Source: DATCDR01 sp036510575
GTDB lineage: Bacteria > Actinomycetota > Acidimicrobiia > Acidimicrobiales > Bog-793
NCBI GenBank assembly: GCA_036510575.1
Contig: DATCDR010000131.1
Coordinates: 1 to 6,569 of the forward strand
Length of the DNA: 6,569 nt
Reading direction: 5' to 3'
Part shown: positions 5,868 through 6,569 of the stretch, piece after piece
Layout: every line of letters begins with the position of its first letter
Position numbering within the stretch: the first letter of the stretch is position 1
The notes under the pieces: model-generated
Told to the model about the DNA's origin: nothing
Seen by the model: only the letters and a program-made list of their open reading frames with translations
Databases searched by the model: none
Translations under genes and position numbers: made by a program

Positions 5868-6200
5868 TCATGCGCCTTCTATCTGCGGTTCTGGCCCTAA
5901 CGCCACCGGATTCGCGAGGGAAGCCTCGAGCCCTAAGGGGGTAACTCCGGTTGCATCGACCGCCGCGTCCTGCCAGATGATCCGGGACGTCTCAGGATCG
6001 AGGGTGCCGAGCCGCGTCGCACGCCGGGGCGTCCGAGGCGTGACATCAGCGACGGTCGCCGTCGTCTCGTCGTCGCGCTTGAGAGCGGAGCGACGCAACC
6101 CCAGAGCGTTATAGCGAATGTATCGAAACAAGATATGCCACCTGACTCGCCGTGCCGTATTGGGCAGGCCACCAGGGTCCGGGGCAGCGGAACCTGTCAA
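5868..6200 (-). pseudogene. Coding-like stretch of unknown origin, probable gene fragment
   Basis: On the minus strand, from about 6115 to 5950, codons have strongly G/C-rich third positions and the protein looks natural: RRATRLGTLDPETSRIIWQD, then AAVDATGVTPLGLEASLANP. The upstream part of the frame (6200-6120) overlaps the presumed IS3 terminal region and is not convincing, so the true start is unclear. The opposite strand (5845-6114) has an ATG with a good GGAGG five bases upstream, but its product is Ser/Arg/Ala-rich as expected for antisense of a coding strand. I recognise no family. Confidence 0.25.
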
Positions 6201-6218
6201 GCCCGATGAGACACGTGG
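6184..6218 (-). mobile_element. Possible terminal sequence of the IS3-family element
   Basis: Just after the IS3 transposase stop, the minus strand reads tgtctcatcgggcttgacag, followed by GTTCCGC. A TGTCTCA...TTGACA-type end close behind the transposase stop is what I would expect of an IS terminus. The partner end is not in the window, so this cannot be confirmed. The decamer GAGACACGTG here (6208-6217) recurs in inverted orientation at 6492-6501. Confidence 0.3.
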
Positions 6219-6430
6219 TCAAAGACTCTTCGCTGCCTCCTCGTCTTCGCGTGGTTTGTTGATCCACGCGACATCGGGAAGCTTTGGCGGCTGCGGTGCC
6301 TTGTTGAAGAACCGCTCCGGGTGGGCGGCATAGGCAGCGTCGAGGACGACGCTGCGCTGGTGCTGGATCGCCTTCGCGCTCCCGTAGTGGACCGAGGCCG
6401 GGGTGTGCAGGCCAATACCGGAGTGGCGAG
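6219..6430 (-). pseudogene. IS3-family transposase, C-terminal remnant
   Basis: The minus strand encodes HSGIGLHTPASVHYGSAKAI, then QHQRSVVLDAAYAAHPERFF and PPKLPDVAWINKP, ending at a TGA at 6219-6221. This is the C-terminal tail of the integrase (rve) domain of IS3-family transposases, after the last catalytic glutamate. Upstream of about 6430 the frame is open to 6494 but has no family resemblance, so the DDE catalytic core and the OrfA helix-turn-helix are missing. It is a truncated, inactive remnant. Confidence 0.78.
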
Positions 6431-6569
6431 GCTTCTCCGGGGGTCGCGACGTGCGCGTCCGTTGAGCGGCCTCCGTTGCCCCTGGTGGGGACACGTGTCT
6501 CGCTGCGATGACCTGAACGACAGTCGTGGTGCATGTCCTCGCGGCGATCAGTTAGTGGACCGTGACGAG
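6431..6569. other. No recognisable gene at the right edge
   Basis: No family or convincing start is seen. The only structure noted is the 10-bp palindrome GACACGTGTC at 6490-6499. The stretch may be flanking DNA of the truncated IS3 element. Confidence 0.3.

Noticed and set aside
5845..6114. Plus-strand ORF of 89 codons with a good GGAGG before its ATG
   Set aside because: The product is Ser/Arg/Ala-rich and typical of the antisense of a coding strand; the opposite strand has the better codon pattern. I keep it only as a remark under the minus-strand fragment.
6208..6501. GAGACACGTG decamers in inverted orientation as IS terminal repeats
   Set aside because: Similarity does not extend beyond about ten bases, and the right copy lies outside recognisable transposase sequence.

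Overview
The window reads as chromosomal DNA of a high-GC Gram-positive (Actinomycetota-like) bacterium. Genes are GC-rich with G/C-rich third positions. GTG starts occur, with little or no Shine-Dalgarno sequence before some of them. The 4606-5049 protein, the broken winged-helix regulator and the IS remnants all resemble families I associate with actinobacteria. I cannot name a genus.

Layout. (1) 2-787 (+) is the 3' part of an Amt-type ammonium transporter, cut by the window edge. (2) 784-1222 holds no certain gene, but the minus strand carries two coding-like pieces in different frames that may be a decayed gene. (3) 1264-3564 (+) holds a promoter with an operator-like palindrome, an 82-aa one-helix membrane protein with a short Cys/His zinc-ribbon-like tail, a perfect 39-bp palindrome, and a CLC-type chloride channel/transporter with two C-terminal CBS domains. 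(4) 3604-4425 (-), convergent with CLC, encodes an unusual fusion of a MarR-type winged-helix regulator with a DUF488 (YeaO-like) domain. (5) 4489-4513 is a divergent promoter region with a third copy of the operator-like core. It lies between the MarR-DUF488 gene and a plus-strand unit of a 12-codon mini-ORF coupled through ATGA to a 147-aa protein of unknown function. (6) 5074-6569 is a gene graveyard: an internal IS110-family transposase fragment, a winged-helix regulator broken by two frameshifts, an unassigned minus-strand coding-like stretch, and the C-terminal end of an IS3-family transposase.

The most interesting point is a possible small regulon. The core ATCGTG-N-CACGAT appears at 1272-1284 (before the small membrane protein) and inside the perfect palindrome 1608-1646 (at the start of the CLC gene). 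A diverged copy, TCGT-GGA-ACGA, lies at 4497-4507 (before the MarR-DUF488 gene). Sites 1272 and 4497 also share the following ACGATAT and sit directly against a good -10 hexamer. The simplest reading is that MarR-DUF488 represses itself, the CLC transporter, the small membrane protein and perhaps the divergent unknown gene, in response to a signal sensed by the MarR or DUF488 domain. This is inference from sequence only.
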